Source: Bacteroidota bacterium
GTDB taxonomy: Bacteria > Bacteroidota > Bacteroidia > Bacteroidales > F082
Length of the DNA stretch: 64,000 nucleotides
NCBI GenBank assembly: GCA_016715945.1
Contig: JADJXJ010000003.1
Span: forward strand, 496,001 to 560,000
Reading direction: 5' to 3'
In this document: positions 51,150-59,887 of the stretch, in pieces
Numbering within the stretch: the stretch's first letter is position 1
How the letters are laid out: each line of letters opens with the position of its first letter
The notes under the pieces: model-generated
What the model was told of the DNA's origin: nothing
Seen by the model: only the letters and a program-made list of their open reading frames with translations
Database searches by the model: none
Translations under genes and position numbers: made by a program

Positions 51150-52451
51150 TTAATTATCGACAGCCTGGTTTCCTGCAACCACACATAGCATTTGATCCGG
51201 ATCGAGGTATTTCCGGGCAATTTCCATCACTTTGGCTGCATCGGTTTGCTGTATTTCATGCATGAGGTTTTCGTAGTAGTTCAGTCCGAGACCCACAGGC
51301 AGGAGGCCGCGCAGCCTGAGTGCCTGGTTGAAGACGCCATCCAGTGCTTGTGCGTAAGATCCTGAAAGATAGTTTTTTACGAGTTCAAGCTCCTGGTCTG
51401 GCACGGCTTCGTGTTGCAACCTGCGTAGCTCGAATCTGATCTGGTCGAGGGCTTGTGCTGTGACTTCGGCGCCTACATCGGCGCTGATGGTGAGCTGCGT
51501 GGCCAGCTCCTGCGACTGGATCTGGCTGTAGATGCCGTAAGTGTACCCCTTGTCTTCGCGCAGGTTGCTCATCAGCCTCGACCCAAAATACCCCCCCAGG
51601 ATGGTATTTGTGAGGCTGAGTGCTGCAAAATCAGGATGCCGGCGATCGACCACCAGCCGGCCCATGACGATACTCGACTGCAGGGCGTCGGCTTTTTGCA
51701 CGTAATGCTGACCTGTGGCTGCATTGGTGCCAGGCGGCGTAAGGACAAAGTCCGGCCCTTGACCCACAAAACCCGCCAGCTGATTGTCGAGGGTGTGCAA
51801 CCATTGCTCACCGATGTTGCCGGCGGCAATCACCCACATGCCCCGGGCGCCGTAGCGTGTGTGGTAGAATTCACGAATGTCGTCGGGCTTTAGTGTCAGA
51901 TAATCAGATTCTTCCGGCACATTGCTGTAACAACTATCTGCATAGAGCAGTTTGCGGAAGCTGCGTGAGGCCAGGGTGCGCGTGCGCAACATTTCGGTAC
52001 GGAAGCGTGTGAGCTGTCTTTTCCGGTACAGTTGAAACGGTTTTTCTTTCAGCTCCGGGCTGGTTAGCATCTCGCCCAGCAGGGGCAGGATGGAGGCAAC
52101 ATTCCGTTTGTGGGCGTAGGCAGTCAGCCAGGCATAATCGGCCGAAGCTTGCAGCTCGACGAAAGCGCCATGCCTGTCAAGCTTTTTGATCAGCCTGGTT
52201 CCCGGATGCGCCTGGGTTCCTTCGCGAAGCAGGGCAATGGTGAACTGCGCAGCAAGGGGTTGCGCTTCCCGGGAACTTCCGGCCGGAAGCACAAACTCAA
52301 GCCTTACGCCATCGGCTTCCGGATCGTTCAGGATGACTGCCCTTGCGCCACAGTTCATATTCACCAGCGGATAATCCGGAAATCGGGGCATGGCGGCTTG
52401 CCTTATTTCCGGCTGGCGGCTGCGTTCGAGGGTCTCACTGCTTTGGAACAT
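51150..52451 (-). CDS. M16 metallopeptidase-like protein, inactive subunit
   Basis: A 433-residue M16-family protein. The N-terminal half lacks the zinc-binding HxxEH motif found in its neighbour. The C-terminal half keeps the VDRRHPDFAALSLTNTILGGYFGSRLMSNLREDKGYTYG substrate-binding segment, including the conserved Arg/Tyr. It therefore looks like the non-catalytic half of an M16B heterodimer, paired with the active protein whose gene overlaps by 17 bases. The ATG at 52451 is preferred over a longer frame. Its location is probably periplasmic or cytosolic; no signal is seen. Confidence 0.88.
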   Translation of the reverse strand: MFQSSETLERSRQPEIRQAAMPRFPDYPLVNMNCGARAVILNDPEADGVRLEFVLPAGSSREAQPLAAQFTIALLREGTQAHPGTRLIKKLDRHGAFVELQASADYAWLTAYAHKRNVASILPLLGEMLTSPELKEKPFQLYRKRQLTRFRTEMLRTRTLASRSFRKLLYADSCYSNVPEESDYLTLKPDDIREFYHTRYGARGMWVIAAGNIGEQWLHTLDNQLAGFVGQGPDFVLTPPGTNAATGQHYVQKADALQSSIVMGRLVVDRRHPDFAALSLTNTILGGYFGSRLMSNLREDKGYTYGIYSQIQSQELATQLTISADVGAEVTAQALDQIRFELRRLQHEAVPDQELELVKNYLSGSYAQALDGVFNQALRLRGLLPVGLGLNYYENLMHEIQQTDAAKVMEIARKYLDPDQMLCVVAGNQAVDN

Positions 52452-53673
52452 AGTAAAGTGTGTTGCAGTTGTTGGGATTGAGGTAACGCACGACAAAGTC
52501 GCTGAGCATCCTGGCTTTTACCTGAAGGTAGTGATGGTCCAGCTCGTTGACCAGGTTTGTATTTCCGAAATAGGTGCTTTCGGCAAGGTTCTGGGCTTTT
52601 TCGGCCACGCCCTGCATGGCAAAGGCATGTTGGGTGATGAACCTGTTTCTTATCTTCAGAAATTCTTCGCTTTTGGGAGCTTCGTTGCCGAGTTGTTCCA
52701 CCTCGCTTACAATAGCCTGTTCTGCAGCCTCCATGCTAACGCCCGGTCTGATTTTGCCGCTGACGATAAACAGGCCGGGATGCTCGTCGCCGCTGACAAA
52801 GGCATTAACTTCGCTGAAAAGCATTTTTTTTCTGACCAGCTTGTGAAACAATCTGGAGGAGAAGCCCGAACCCAGCAGGTCCGACAACAGGTCGCCGGCA
52901 AAATAATCTTTCGTATAGCGTGCGGGCATGTGCCAGGCTTTGTAGATGACCTTGTCGGGCACCTTGGCCTGATGCCAAAGATGACGTGCTTCCTGTTGCG
53001 GGGGTTCGGCCGGCAGCGAGCGATCGGGTACCGGAGCTGCAGGAATGGGGCCAAACCATTTTTCGGCCAAAGCAAAAACCTGATCGGGTTTCAGGTTTCC
53101 TGCAGTAGCCATAACTGCATTGGCAGGGTGGTAATGTTTAGCGAAGAAAGATTTGACATCTTCCAGGCTTGCACCCTCGATGTGCGCGGGGTGCATGCCG
53201 ATGGTGGGCCAGCGGTAAGGATGCACCTTGTAGGCCAGGGGCCTGATTAGCAGCCAGATATCACCATAGGGTTGGTTCAGGTAATTCTGACGGAACTCTT
53301 CCACCACCACATTGCGCTGCACTTCCAGGCTTTTTTCGGAGAAAGCCAGCCCGAGCATGCGGTCCGATTCGAGCCAGAAAGCCGTTTCGGCATTGGCTGC
53401 AGGCAGGGTAAGATAATAGGAGGTGAAGTCGCTGTTGGTGAAGGCATTGTTGGTGCCTCCGGCCATCTGAAGGGGTTCGTCGTAACGTGGGATGTGCAGC
53501 GAGCCTCCAAACATCAGGTGCTCAAACAAATGCGCAAATCCTGTGCGCTCGGGGTCTTCATCGCGCGAACCAACACGGTAGATGATGTTCATCGAAAACA
53601 GCGGACTATGGGGGTCGTAATGCGCCACCAACTGCAGGCCGTTCGGCAATGTGTGGGTCTCGAATGCAAGCAT
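52435..53673 (-). CDS. M16 zinc metallopeptidase, active subunit
   Basis: A 412-residue M16 peptidase. The inverted zinc motif HLFEH supplies H48, E51 and H52 (from ATG 53673); the third ligand Glu lies in VVVEEFRQN. MFGGSLHIPRYDEPLQMAGGTNNAFTNSDFTSYY is the family substrate region. It degrades small peptides, most likely as a heterodimer with the overlapping inactive subunit. A TTG start at 53682 adds three residues and is less likely. Confidence 0.92.
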   Translation of the reverse strand: MLAFETHTLPNGLQLVAHYDPHSPLFSMNIIYRVGSRDEDPERTGFAHLFEHLMFGGSLHIPRYDEPLQMAGGTNNAFTNSDFTSYYLTLPAANAETAFWLESDRMLGLAFSEKSLEVQRNVVVEEFRQNYLNQPYGDIWLLIRPLAYKVHPYRWPTIGMHPAHIEGASLEDVKSFFAKHYHPANAVMATAGNLKPDQVFALAEKWFGPIPAAPVPDRSLPAEPPQQEARHLWHQAKVPDKVIYKAWHMPARYTKDYFAGDLLSDLLGSGFSSRLFHKLVRKKMLFSEVNAFVSGDEHPGLFIVSGKIRPGVSMEAAEQAIVSEVEQLGNEAPKSEEFLKIRNRFITQHAFAMQGVAEKAQNLAESTYFGNTNLVNELDHHYLQVKARMLSDFVVRYLNPNNCNTLYYVPKQ

Positions 53674-53873
53674 GCGTTTCAATTAGGCGCACAAAGATAA
53701 ACCTCCCGGGCAAAGTATCTTTTTTCAGGCGTTCGGATGCGGCCTTTCGTGCTTGCAAACGGTTGTCGTCAAGTTAGATAAGTGAACGGCTTTCTGCCCC
53801 TGCGCCATAAGTATTTTGCCTACCTTTGTCACACGAAACAAATCCAGGTTCAAAGGAAAAGACTTGTAATTTT

Positions 53874-55154
53874 ATGAAACGTGACGAAAAAATTTTCGAC
53901 CTGATCCGGCAGGAGAGGGAGCGTCAGATGCATGGCATCGAGCTGATTGCATCGGAAAATTTTGTGAGCGACCAGGTGCTCGAAGCCATGGGCTCGGTGC
54001 TCACCAACAAATATGCCGAGGGTTATCCTGGCAAGCGCTACTACGGAGGCTGCGAAATTGTGGATCAGACCGAGCAGCTGGCCATCGACCGTGCCTGCGA
54101 ACTGTTTGATGCCGAATATGCCAATGTTCAGCCGCACTCCGGTGCACAGGCCAATATGGCGGTATTTCTTGCCTGCCTGCAACCAGGCGATACCTTCATG
54201 GGGCTGGACCTTTCGCATGGCGGCCACCTCTCGCACGGATCGCCGGTCAATTCAAGCGGTATTCTTTACCGTCCGGTGGCCTATACACTGGACGAAAATA
54301 CCGGCCTGATCGACTACGACAAGATGGAAGCGCTGGCATTGAAAGAAAAACCAAAACTGATCATCGCCGGCGCCTCGGCCTACTCACGCGACTGGGACTA
54401 TGAGCGCATGCGCGAAATTGCCGACCAGGTGGGCGCCATACTCATGGCCGACATCTCGCATCCTTCGGGCCTCATTGCCCGTGGCCTGCTCGAAGACCCC
54501 ATCGAATACTGCCACATCGTAACCACCACCACCCACAAAACCCTACGCGGCCCGCGCGGCGGTCTCATCCTGATGGGCGAAGATTTCGAAAATCCGTGGG
54601 GACTTACCACGCCCAAAGGCGAGATCAAGATGATGTCGGCACTGCTCAATTCGGCGGTTTTCCCCGGCATTCAGGGCGGCCCGCTCGAACATGTGATTGC
54701 CAGCAAAGCAGTGGCTTTCGGCGAAGCCCTCACCGACGAATACTTCGAATACATCCTCCAGGTGAAGAAAAATGCCGATGTCATGGCAAAAGCCTTCGTC
54801 GGCCGCGGCTATCATGTGGTTTCGGGTGGAACCGACAACCACCTGATGCTCATCGACCTCAGGTCGAAATTCCCGGAAATCACCGGTAAAGCTGCCGAAA
54901 ATGCCCTGGTCAAAGCCGACATCACCCTCAATAAAAATATGGTGCCCTTCGACAGCCGTTCGCCTTTCCAGACCTCTGGTATCCGGGTAGGCACCCCTGC
55001 CATCACTACCCGCGGTTTGAAAGAACAGCACATGGAACCTATTGTGGCTCTGATCGACGAAGTGCTCACCAACATTAGCAACGAAGCCAAAATTCAACAG
55101 GTCAAAACCGAGGTCAACCGCATGATGGCCGACTTCCCGCTTTTTGCCTGGTAA
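53874..55154 (+). CDS. glyA: Serine hydroxymethyltransferase
   Basis: A 426-residue PLP enzyme converting serine and tetrahydrofolate into glycine and 5,10-methylene-THF. ELIASENFVS, the PLP Lys K222 in TTTTHKTLRGPRGG, and SGIRVGTPAITTRG are the landmarks. ATG 53874 is chosen because the longer frame to 53826 would cover the leader. A -7 element TACCTTTG (53821-53828) lies about 45 bases upstream. A strong bidirectional terminator follows. Confidence 0.96.
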   Translation: MKRDEKIFDLIRQERERQMHGIELIASENFVSDQVLEAMGSVLTNKYAEGYPGKRYYGGCEIVDQTEQLAIDRACELFDAEYANVQPHSGAQANMAVFLACLQPGDTFMGLDLSHGGHLSHGSPVNSSGILYRPVAYTLDENTGLIDYDKMEALALKEKPKLIIAGASAYSRDWDYERMREIADQVGAILMADISHPSGLIARGLLEDPIEYCHIVTTTTHKTLRGPRGGLILMGEDFENPWGLTTPKGEIKMMSALLNSAVFPGIQGGPLEHVIASKAVAFGEALTDEYFEYILQVKKNADVMAKAFVGRGYHVVSGGTDNHLMLIDLRSKFPEITGKAAENALVKADITLNKNMVPFDSRSPFQTSGIRVGTPAITTRGLKEQHMEPIVALIDEVLTNISNEAKIQQVKTEVNRMMADFPLFAW

Positions 55155-55171
55155 TACCGAAGCTATCTTGT

Positions 55172-55210
55172 AAAAAATCATCTGCCACCCGCTGTGGCAG
55201 ATGATTTTTT
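55172..55210. terminator. Bidirectional terminator
   Basis: AAAAAATCATCTGCCA (55172-55187) and TGGCAGATGATTTTTT (55195-55210) form a perfect 16-bp stem around CCCGCTG. It separates glyA from the convergent reductase operon. Confidence 0.93.
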
Positions 55211-55221
55211 TATGCCAGCCT

Positions 55222-55839
55222 CTACCTCCGCAAAAGCTTAAACCCGATTTCACGGCCCAGGCCCTGAAACATGGCCAGGTTGATCCAAAAGAATGCAAAC
55301 TGTTCCATCAGGCGGAACATACTGTTGCCACCCACATCATAGCACGCTGCAAATCCGGCATCTGTGGCAAGCTCAATAGCTACTTTTTTTGCTTTCTGGC
55401 TGTCGCCGGCCACAAACATGTCCAGGCTAAACTCGCCATAAACCGGATTTTGCATGTTGTTTGCACCTGTGGTGTTGAAGCATTTTACCACATCGCGCGA
55501 GGCAGTATGCGCCAATACCGCATCGGTGGTGTTGTCGAATCCCAAAGGCCCCCTTCCCATGACGATATTCATGGCGTCGATGATGATTTTGCCAGAGGTG
55601 TCGCCCAGGCTTTTTGCCACTTCAACAGCTGCGGTTGCAGGTGTCGAGAGCAGCACTACATCCGAAAGCTGCACAGCTTCCGCAACGCTGTGGACGCTGG
55701 TATTAGGCAGCGACAAGAGTTCTTTGCCCTTAAAATCGTGCTGGTCGCGCACCCCAAGGCGGATCTCATGGCCTTTTGCTGCCCATTTCGCTGCCAGTGC
55801 ACTGCCCACATTTCCTGTTCCGATAATTGCAATCTTCAT
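55222..55839 (-). CDS. F420/NADP-dependent reductase-like Rossmann protein
   Basis: A 205-residue protein with an N-terminal NAD(P)-binding site IGTGNVGSALA and FNTTGANNM as a mid-protein landmark. It resembles the NPD-binding domain of F420:NADP oxidoreductase family ('NADPH-dependent F420 reductase'), but F420 use is unlikely here. Substrate unknown. It is the distal gene of the HxlR-linked operon. Confidence 0.85.
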   Translation of the reverse strand: MKIAIIGTGNVGSALAAKWAAKGHEIRLGVRDQHDFKGKELLSLPNTSVHSVAEAVQLSDVVLLSTPATAAVEVAKSLGDTSGKIIIDAMNIVMGRGPLGFDNTTDAVLAHTASRDVVKCFNTTGANNMQNPVYGEFSLDMFVAGDSQKAKKVAIELATDAGFAACYDVGGNSMFRLMEQFAFFWINLAMFQGLGREIGFKLLRR

Positions 55840-55855
55840 TTTTTCAAGGTATTGA

Positions 55856-56512
55856 TCAGTAAATTATTTCGTTTTCAAATTCATCTGGCTGCTGCAGATA
55901 AAGTTTCCAGTATTGATCGGCTATTGATGCTGGATTATACTTTGGATCAGATGGATTTACATAGCCACATACCGTCAGCTGCGCAATATGAATGTTGCTG
56001 CCGGCTACCTTTTTCTGAAATGCCTGCACAAGATTTCGCAGTGCGGCCTTGCCTACACTTAGCGAAATCCATGTGTCGTCTCCTGCAAGGGCAAAGCCGC
56101 CACCGGTCACAAAGATCTTTCCTTTGTTTTGCTGAATGCAATAGGGTAGCACAATTTTCATCAGGTGGAATAATCCACCGGCGTTGATGTCAAGATCTGA
56201 TTTGATGCGATCCCAGCTCTGTTCAAGGATGTCCATCACCGACACTGCCGCAGCGTTGTAAAGAATGACCTCCGCATGGCCGTGGTTGTTTCTGATTTCA
56301 TGGAGCGCATTCCTGAGGCTTTCCTGATCGGCGGCATCTGCCTGCGCGGTGACCACATCATAGCCTTTTGACGAAAGCTGCGCTTTCATTTCCTCCAGTC
56401 TGGATGGGTTGCGAGCAAGGAGAGCCACCTTAAAGCCTTCGCTTGCAAACTTTTCTGCCGTGGCCATGCTAATTCCCGGCCCGGCACCGATGATCACGAT
56501 TAGTTTATTCAT
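55856..56512 (-). CDS. Atypical short-chain dehydrogenase
   Basis: A 218-residue SDR-fold protein. IIGAGPGISMATAEKFA is the nucleotide loop and ILYNAAAVSV the NNAG equivalent. The active-site YxxxK is altered: the segment is ISLSVGKAALRN, with Leu where the catalytic Tyr is expected four residues before the Lys. Classical carbonyl reduction is therefore doubtful; this Tyr-less subgroup exists widely but is uncharacterised. It is 16 bases upstream of the reductase gene and one base downstream of the GDSL gene. Confidence 0.82.
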   Translation of the reverse strand: MNKLIVIIGAGPGISMATAEKFASEGFKVALLARNPSRLEEMKAQLSSKGYDVVTAQADAADQESLRNALHEIRNNHGHAEVILYNAAAVSVMDILEQSWDRIKSDLDINAGGLFHLMKIVLPYCIQQNKGKIFVTGGGFALAGDDTWISLSVGKAALRNLVQAFQKKVAGSNIHIAQLTVCGYVNPSDPKYNPASIADQYWKLYLQQPDEFENEIIY

Positions 56513-56513
56513 T

Positions 56514-57491
56514 TTACTGCAATTTAGTGTTTAAAAAGTCAATAGCCTCATCCGCGATGATTTTGTGAACTTTCCTGCTTGCCGACACAGCCCACCAGTT
56601 CATGAACAAGTCCGGATCAAGGCCTTTTTCTTTGTTGGGTATCCTGACTGTGGGCTCAGCGAGCGGGTTGTTAAAGTCGATAATCTCGTATGGCAGGTAA
56701 GCGTCAAGGTATTCGATGCCATATTCGGAAGGCATGGCGGCAATTTTTGCGAAAACCCCGGCGCCATCAAACAGGTAAATGTGTGTTTCGGTGCCTTCGG
56801 CTTCAGCGGCAAGCGCTGCAAGCCCTTCATTGAGCGCCCTGCAAAGCGCCGAAGCCTCCTGCTGCTTGCTTGTGCCAAAGTAAACCGGAGTGTAACCCAT
56901 ATCGGGCATTGTGCCAATAAAGAAGTGCCTGGCGCCTGCCCTGGCCAGCATTTCAACAGCTGTGCGGAAATTATTTGCCGGAGGATACTGTCCGAGGTCG
57001 GGCTGTCCGAAATCGAGATAACTCCCAATGTCATGTCCGCCTGCCCATAGCACAACAAGTGTTTTTGTTCCGATAACCGGATGGTCTGTCAGGTATTGCT
57101 GCACCTGCGCCAGCATACCGGGCAAAGAAACATCCGCACCAAGGCCAAGCAAAGGCTTGATCGGCTCGTTGATGTTGTAAAACCCCGTTGTCGCCCCACC
57201 CAGTGCCAGATTGTTTTCCATACCGAGGTTCAGTCCAAGATCTGCTGCAAAATATTCCACCCAGGTAGGTCCGTTGGTCCAGCGGCTTTCAAAAAAGCCA
57301 GCCGAAGATGGTGGATAGCGATAATCCGTGAGCTTACCCCACTGGCCCATATCGCTGAGGCCATCGCCAAAAACGATGATTTGATCAAAATGCTTCCCGT
57401 TCATCTTGTTGTTGGTGTTTTGTGATGGTGAACTGCACTGCCAGCTGATTATCAGCGGCAGCATGAAAATGAAGAGGTGTTTTGTTTTCAT
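56514..57491 (-). CDS. GDSL-family protein lacking catalytic residues
   Basis: A 325-residue exported GDSL/SGNH-hydrolase homologue. Recognisable blocks are IVFGDGLSDMGQWG (block I), LALGGATTG (block II) and WAGGHDIG (block III). In block I the nucleophile Ser is Gly44 (GGC codon), in block III the Asn is His, and the C-terminal Asp-x-x-His is replaced in NWWAVSASRKVHK. It is thus likely catalytically dead. A signal peptide with a poor lipobox (SWQC) begins it. It might bind acyl chains or glycans. Confidence 0.78.
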   Translation of the reverse strand: MKTKHLFIFMLPLIISWQCSSPSQNTNNKMNGKHFDQIIVFGDGLSDMGQWGKLTDYRYPPSSAGFFESRWTNGPTWVEYFAADLGLNLGMENNLALGGATTGFYNINEPIKPLLGLGADVSLPGMLAQVQQYLTDHPVIGTKTLVVLWAGGHDIGSYLDFGQPDLGQYPPANNFRTAVEMLARAGARHFFIGTMPDMGYTPVYFGTSKQQEASALCRALNEGLAALAAEAEGTETHIYLFDGAGVFAKIAAMPSEYGIEYLDAYLPYEIIDFNNPLAEPTVRIPNKEKGLDPDLFMNWWAVSASRKVHKIIADEAIDFLNTKLQ

Positions 57492-57532
57492 CTGATAAAG
57501 TGCTTGAGATTTCTTTTCAATAAATCATACAT

Positions 57533-58147
57533 TTAGTGAGCAACATTTTTTGAATTATCCCCGCCGTTGTTGAGTACATACATTGCAGGCACCAGAAGCA
57601 ATAATACCAGGGATGCATAGATGGACAAAAACGCTACTGCTGAAGCAGTTAGATACAAACTCAGGGCCAGATAATTCTTTCTGTTTATCTTTAGATGAAG
57701 AATCCGGCTGTGAGGATGTTTTGTCAGATCGTTGTTAATCAAATATTTGCGTAGAAGAATAAAAGCCAGCACGCACATCGAAAAAATAAGTCCGTAAAGT
57801 GTGTAGGCCTGCCACATGCCGGGATTGGTACCCACGAAACTGGTGCCGAAAGGTACAAGACTCATCCCGAAAAGGAGGAACATATTGTACCAGATGAGGG
57901 TGCGGGTGCTGTGCGAAATATGATGAAACAGCTGATGGTGATTCATCCACATAATCGACAGAAACACAAAGCTGAGCAGGTAGGAAAACAATTTTGGCAA
58001 CAGGCCGGTAAATTCCCGGATCAACTGTTGGCTTCCTGCAATTTCAGGCAGCTTTAAATCGAAAACCATCACCGTGATGATGATGGCAATCACGCCATCG
58101 CTGAATGCCTCGATGCGTGTGACGGGTATTTTTGTTTCTGGTTTCAT
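57533..58147 (-). CDS. TMEM175-family potassium channel-like protein
   Basis: A 204-residue membrane protein with six helices. The TMEM175 signature RIEAFSDGVIAIIITVMVFDLK in helix one contains the FSDG pore motif. Bacterial TMEM175 proteins form K+-selective tetramers. The start overlaps the bestrophin-like gene stop (TAATG, 58145-58149), so the two channel genes are coupled. It belongs to the HxlR-linked operon. Confidence 0.9.
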   Translation of the reverse strand: MKPETKIPVTRIEAFSDGVIAIIITVMVFDLKLPEIAGSQQLIREFTGLLPKLFSYLLSFVFLSIMWMNHHQLFHHISHSTRTLIWYNMFLLFGMSLVPFGTSFVGTNPGMWQAYTLYGLIFSMCVLAFILLRKYLINNDLTKHPHSRILHLKINRKNYLALSLYLTASAVAFLSIYASLVLLLLVPAMYVLNNGGDNSKNVAH

Positions 58148-59082
58148 TAGAAGAGAAAACCTTTATCGGGGACTACCTTCGGAGGAAGGTCTTGTTCGCC
58201 AAGCATTTCGCGAAGGTCGCGCTCGATGTTGTTGCAGATGTAAGTGAGCGGCACATCGGTGATTTTGTTTTCGAACGGATTTTCGTTCACCTCGCCCACC
58301 TTGCCAATGATTGCAAACACAAAGCAGATGACCACACTCACCGGAATCATCAGCCAGGGCGTGCCCATCGTGGTAAAGTCCCTCACGAGCGAAAACGGCA
58401 GCAAAAACATGAACACATAAAGGAAAAGCCTCGTGAAATAGTCGTATTGTCTGAGCAAAGGAGTGTTTTTGATGCGCTCGCTACCGGCCTGAAAATTGGC
58501 CAATGCCAGCAATTGCCCTTCCATCTGAAAACTGTCGAAGCCTCCAAGTGTACCATTGGCCATCGCCTTGTAAATGTCGCGGCCCATCGCCAGATGAAGA
58601 AAGTTAGGTTTGTTGTGCGACTGGAGCATGTCGTTGTATTCCTCCTCAGACAACAGGGGTTTAATGGTGTTCCAGTCTTCCTGGCGGCGCAGATGAAGGC
58701 GCAAGGCATGTGCCCATGCGATAATTCTGTAAATCATCGCTTTTTTAAACTTTTCGCTTCGCTCCCGGTCATAATTTTGCTGATGGGCATGGCTGTCGGT
58801 GAAAGTGATGACCAAGCGCGCCAGCACCCGACTCGAATTCAGGATGCCACTCCACAGACTGCGGGCCTCCCACCAGCGACCATACGCACTGTTGTTGCGA
58901 AATGCAATAAAAATGGCCAGGGCACTGCCAAGAATAGCCGAAACACTAAAAGGCAGCGCAATGGCACTGATGCCCTGGTTGTGCATGATATAAACAAGTG
59001 TGGCAATGGCCACCGAAAACAAAAGTTCGGCGCGCACATATTGCAACACCTTTACCGGATTGAAGTTTTTCTTGATAATCAT
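58147..59082 (-). CDS. Bestrophin-family anion channel-like protein
   Basis: A 311-residue membrane protein of the bestrophin/UPF0187 family. RNNSAYGRWWEARSLWSGILNSSR is the conserved N-terminal segment and ENPFENKITDVPLTYICNNIERDL the C-terminal one. Bacterial homologues are pentameric ion channels; some conduct cations rather than chloride. It is translated with the TMEM175-like gene and overlaps the DUF481-like gene by ATGA. Confidence 0.9.
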   Translation of the reverse strand: MIIKKNFNPVKVLQYVRAELLFSVAIATLVYIMHNQGISAIALPFSVSAILGSALAIFIAFRNNSAYGRWWEARSLWSGILNSSRVLARLVITFTDSHAHQQNYDRERSEKFKKAMIYRIIAWAHALRLHLRRQEDWNTIKPLLSEEEYNDMLQSHNKPNFLHLAMGRDIYKAMANGTLGGFDSFQMEGQLLALANFQAGSERIKNTPLLRQYDYFTRLFLYVFMFLLPFSLVRDFTTMGTPWLMIPVSVVICFVFAIIGKVGEVNENPFENKITDVPLTYICNNIERDLREMLGEQDLPPKVVPDKGFLF

Positions 59083-59873
59083 GGTCTTGTCGTGGATTTT
59101 ATCTGGTAACTGAAACCAAAGGTGAGCAACCCGTCGCGCTGCCTGACAGCGACAGGCACAACCTGCTCAAAACCATATACATATAACAGGTTGCACATTA
59201 GTCCTTTCCAAACCGATACATCAGCACCAAGCTCCAGCGAAATGCGATTGTTTGGAACTTTGTCCAGGCCAGGTTGCCAGTAAGCAGTTCCATGCAGCCT
59301 GAATTTTTGGTCAGCATTGGCGGTGCTGGTCGTGGCGTACAGGGTGGGACGCCAGACACTGATCTTTCTGCTTCCGTCGTAGCGCGAATCGGAGAAGCGC
59401 GTATCTGCAAAAAGGGTTTCTTCGCCTACCAGGCTGGCCGAAAACTTCAGATACCCTTTCGGATTGCGTATGGCCTGCCAGGTGAAGCCTGCCCCGGCAA
59501 ACAAGCGTTGGTCTATCTTTCGGCGGAAATTGCGCTGGACAAACACCATGGCAAATGGATAAACCTTTGCTTCGGGTCTGAAGTACAGGAAATTGCGGCT
59601 GCTCAGATCGTTATCGGCCCTGCGGCTCCCAAAAGCCTGATAAAGGGAGTTGTTCTGCGATTTTATCCTGAGCTCAGGGCTAATGGCAAAAACCAGCTCG
59701 GCACGGCTCCGCAGGGTGAAAAACTCCACATTACCTGTTTGATGGCTGCCACCGGCTCCCCACCGGAGCTGAAACCTCAGGGTGTCGCTCTCGTTGAGCT
59801 GCGCCCTGAGGTTTGGGGAGAGCAAAGCAAATGCGAGAAGGATCACGCATCCGAATGTCTTTGCCTTTTCCAT
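59079..59873 (-). CDS. DUF481-like outer-membrane protein
   Basis: A 264-residue protein with a signal peptide ending LRAQ and a beta-strand-rich body (GGSHQTGNVEFFTLRSRAEL; FRPEAKVYPFAMVFVQRNFRRKI; FGFSYQIKS) that matches DUF481, a putative outer-membrane barrel of salt-stress-induced proteins. Function is not established. It overlaps the bestrophin gene by ATGA and lies 14 bases after the PfpI-type gene. Confidence 0.8.
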   Translation of the reverse strand: MEKAKTFGCVILLAFALLSPNLRAQLNESDTLRFQLRWGAGGSHQTGNVEFFTLRSRAELVFAISPELRIKSQNNSLYQAFGSRRADNDLSSRNFLYFRPEAKVYPFAMVFVQRNFRRKIDQRLFAGAGFTWQAIRNPKGYLKFSASLVGEETLFADTRFSDSRYDGSRKISVWRPTLYATTSTANADQKFRLHGTAYWQPGLDKVPNNRISLELGADVSVWKGLMCNLLYVYGFEQVVPVAVRQRDGLLTFGFSYQIKSTTRP

Positions 59874-59887
59874 TCCGGTGAACTGTG

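Noticed and set aside
55201..56187. 328-codon plus-strand open frame
   Set aside because: Antisense across the reductase and SDR genes and overlapping the glyA terminator; no domain recognised.
58132..59109. 325-codon plus-strand open frame
   Set aside because: Antisense to the bestrophin gene.
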